In this document: positions 63,161 to 64,000 of the stretch, piece after piece
Numbering within the stretch: position 1 is the first letter of the stretch
How the letters are laid out: each line of letters opens with the position of its first letter
Assembly: GCA_964017235.1 (NCBI GenBank)
Contig: OZ024931.1
Location: forward strand, 102,070,221-102,134,220
Reading direction: 5' to 3'
DNA length: 64,000 bases
DNA from: Sabellastarte sp. h YS-2021
Taxonomy: Eukaryota > Annelida > Polychaeta > Sabellida > Sabellidae
The notes under the pieces: generated by a model
Told to the model about the DNA's origin: nothing
Seen by the model: only the letters and a program-made list of their open reading frames with translations
Databases searched by the model: none
Translations under genes and position numbers: made by a program

Positions 63161-63896
63161 AATGAAAAATTGTGAATATCTCGGAAAAGCTATTTCTTCT
63201 GCTTTAATGCTCGGCGGGAGATACACACCACGGCAGTGGTCTTGACAAAAATTTTTGTCTCCCCAAAAATGGTGGCCATTTTGAATTTTCAAAGTTTTTG
63301 CAAAACACAAAAATGCTTATATCTCGAAAACCGTGCTATATGGAGCGAACTCAACAAAATTTTGGACCTGCTGGGTATCTCTGCAGAGTAGCCATGCCAA
63401 TTTTCAAAATATTTTTGTCTCGCCAAATATAGCGGACATTTTTAAGTTTTTTATTTTTTGCAAAACACAAAAATGCTTATATCTTGAAAACCGTGCTAGA
63501 TAGAGCAGACTGCGCTGACTTTGGTTGCCACAACAGTATAAGGCTAGAAACGAAGCATTTTCTTAATACTTTAGCACTCACCTCTATATCCTTTTCGGGA
63601 CGCTTTGTTTTTGCTATGCAAAAACATTATCTTTTTTTTTTGCGAGCGATCCTCTAGTTCGTCCTTCTTCTCTCGTTGGCCGCCATATTAGAAAGTCATT
63701 TGAAATATCTCTGAATAATTTACTGATTTCTCAGCACATATGTATTGTTGGATGTCTATTTTCAGTCATTTGTTTTATTTTATTGTATAGAACGTTCTGT
63801 AAAATTTTGGGAAGCACAGGATAAGTATTCTTTGAATATTTAATGTTTTTGTGAGTTTTCCGCGTTCCGACTCGGATTTCTTATTGCAGTAAAAAT

Positions 63897-64000
63897 GTCT
63901 TCCCACCAAACTAGTTCAAAACCAAGATCGTCTAAATGCCGTCACTTCTGCTATCCATTCGATACACACAATTATTGTCCCACTTGTGGGGAATCTGGCA
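63897..64000 (+). pseudogene. D6 gag-like N-terminus, cut by the window edge
   Basis: The frame starts MSSHQTSSKPRSSKCRHFCY and contains C-x-H-x4-FD-x-H-x2-C-x2-C (CRHFCYPFDTHNYCPTC), the same spacing as the D2 gag start (CGHVMAVFDNHKKCACC). Outside this motif it is very different, so it is a separate DIRS subfamily. State of the rest unknown. Confidence 0.65.

Larger units (their letters stand above)
58808..63657 (+). mobile_element. H2 copy B: full-length array-bearing element
   Basis: Perfect head hairpin AAGCGTCCC-GCAA-GGGACGCTT at 58808-58829, a GC-rich 9-bp repeat (CCGGCTCCG), a unique leader (58880-59200), about 8 units of the 169-bp satellite (59205-60478), about 20 units of the 133-bp satellite (60484-63160), a unique tail, the inverted head copy CGGGACGCTT (63596-63605), hairpin and terminal CTAG (63654-63657). 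Inserted between T and T in the D6 ITR. No ORF. Confidence 0.85.
58662..64000 (+). mobile_element. D6: DIRS-type element running off the right edge, split by H2
   Basis: The left ITR begins TTTTATTGCGCTACAATAGC at 58662 and continues with a CCAACGACCAAGAAAAATGG stretch comparable to the CCAAACGCCAGAAAAAGACG of D1. H2 copy B (58808-63657) is inserted in it. The ITR resumes at 63658 (CGTCCTTCTTCTCTCGTTGG; compare CGTCTTTTTTCGTTTGG in D3). A gag-like frame starts at 63897. The rest is outside the window, so wholeness cannot be judged. Confidence 0.7.

Noticed and set aside
63897-64000. Start of a host zinc-finger gene at the right edge
   Set aside because: Motif spacing is identical to the gag start of D2, and a DIRS-like ITR lies upstream once H2 is set aside. 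A DIRS start is the better reading, although only 34 codons are visible.

Overview
The window is an intron-rich stretch of animal nuclear DNA. It carries one host gene on the + strand and no operons or compact genes. The gene is an ABCC-type (MRP1-like) ABC transporter. I could place 18 exons from position 1008 to 49483. All splice phases agree and the exons give one open frame of about 837 codons (TMD0, L0 linker, TMD1, nucleotide-binding domain 1 and the start of the linker). The extreme N-terminus lies left of the window. TMD2 and NBD2 must lie beyond the right edge, because the last 14.5 kb holds no exon I can see. The repeat set (DIRS-type elements, tRNA-derived SINEs, a CR1/L2-like LINE end, many short elements with internal tandem arrays) suggests a marine lophotrochozoan, most likely a bivalve mollusc. 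That assignment is inference.

Most of the remaining sequence is transposable elements inside introns. DIRS-type (tyrosine-recombinase) retroelement fossils appear six times: D1 (3333-6376), D2 (9119-15104), DC (3' end only, about 23030-25650), a mosaic D3/D4 (28080-35054), a decayed RT/RNase H piece D5 (41703-42480) and D6, which runs off the right edge (58662-64000). The inverted terminal repeats (ITRs) and internal complementary regions (ICRs) typical of DIRS are clearly readable.

The second theme is a set of non-autonomous elements with one shared plan: a hairpin at the 5' end, internal tandem arrays of about 133-169 bp, an inverted copy of the 5' end close to the 3' end, then a second short hairpin and, in two families, a terminal CTAG. 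I call them H1 (ATGTCCACCCC ends), H2 (AAGCGTCCC ends) and H3 (ACCCCACAGCC ends). The plan resembles the non-autonomous Helentron/DINE/'pearl' elements known from bivalves. Three of them sit inside DIRS terminal repeats. H2 arrays fill most of 50.5-63.7 kb and carry a 17-bp palindrome matching a YY1/PHO-type site in nearly every 169-bp unit.

Layout: 1-1000 tandem repeats; 1008-2033 exons 1-2; 2.0-16.0 kb a very long intron with D1 and D2; 16.0-27.3 kb exons 3-12 with the DC/H3/TTAA-element nest; 27.5-35.4 kb a 970-bp DNA transposon split by the DIRS mosaic; 35.5-49.5 kb exons 13-18 (NBD1) between H3/H4 arrays, D5 and a LINE end; 49.5-64.0 kb satellite-bearing H1/H2 elements and D6.
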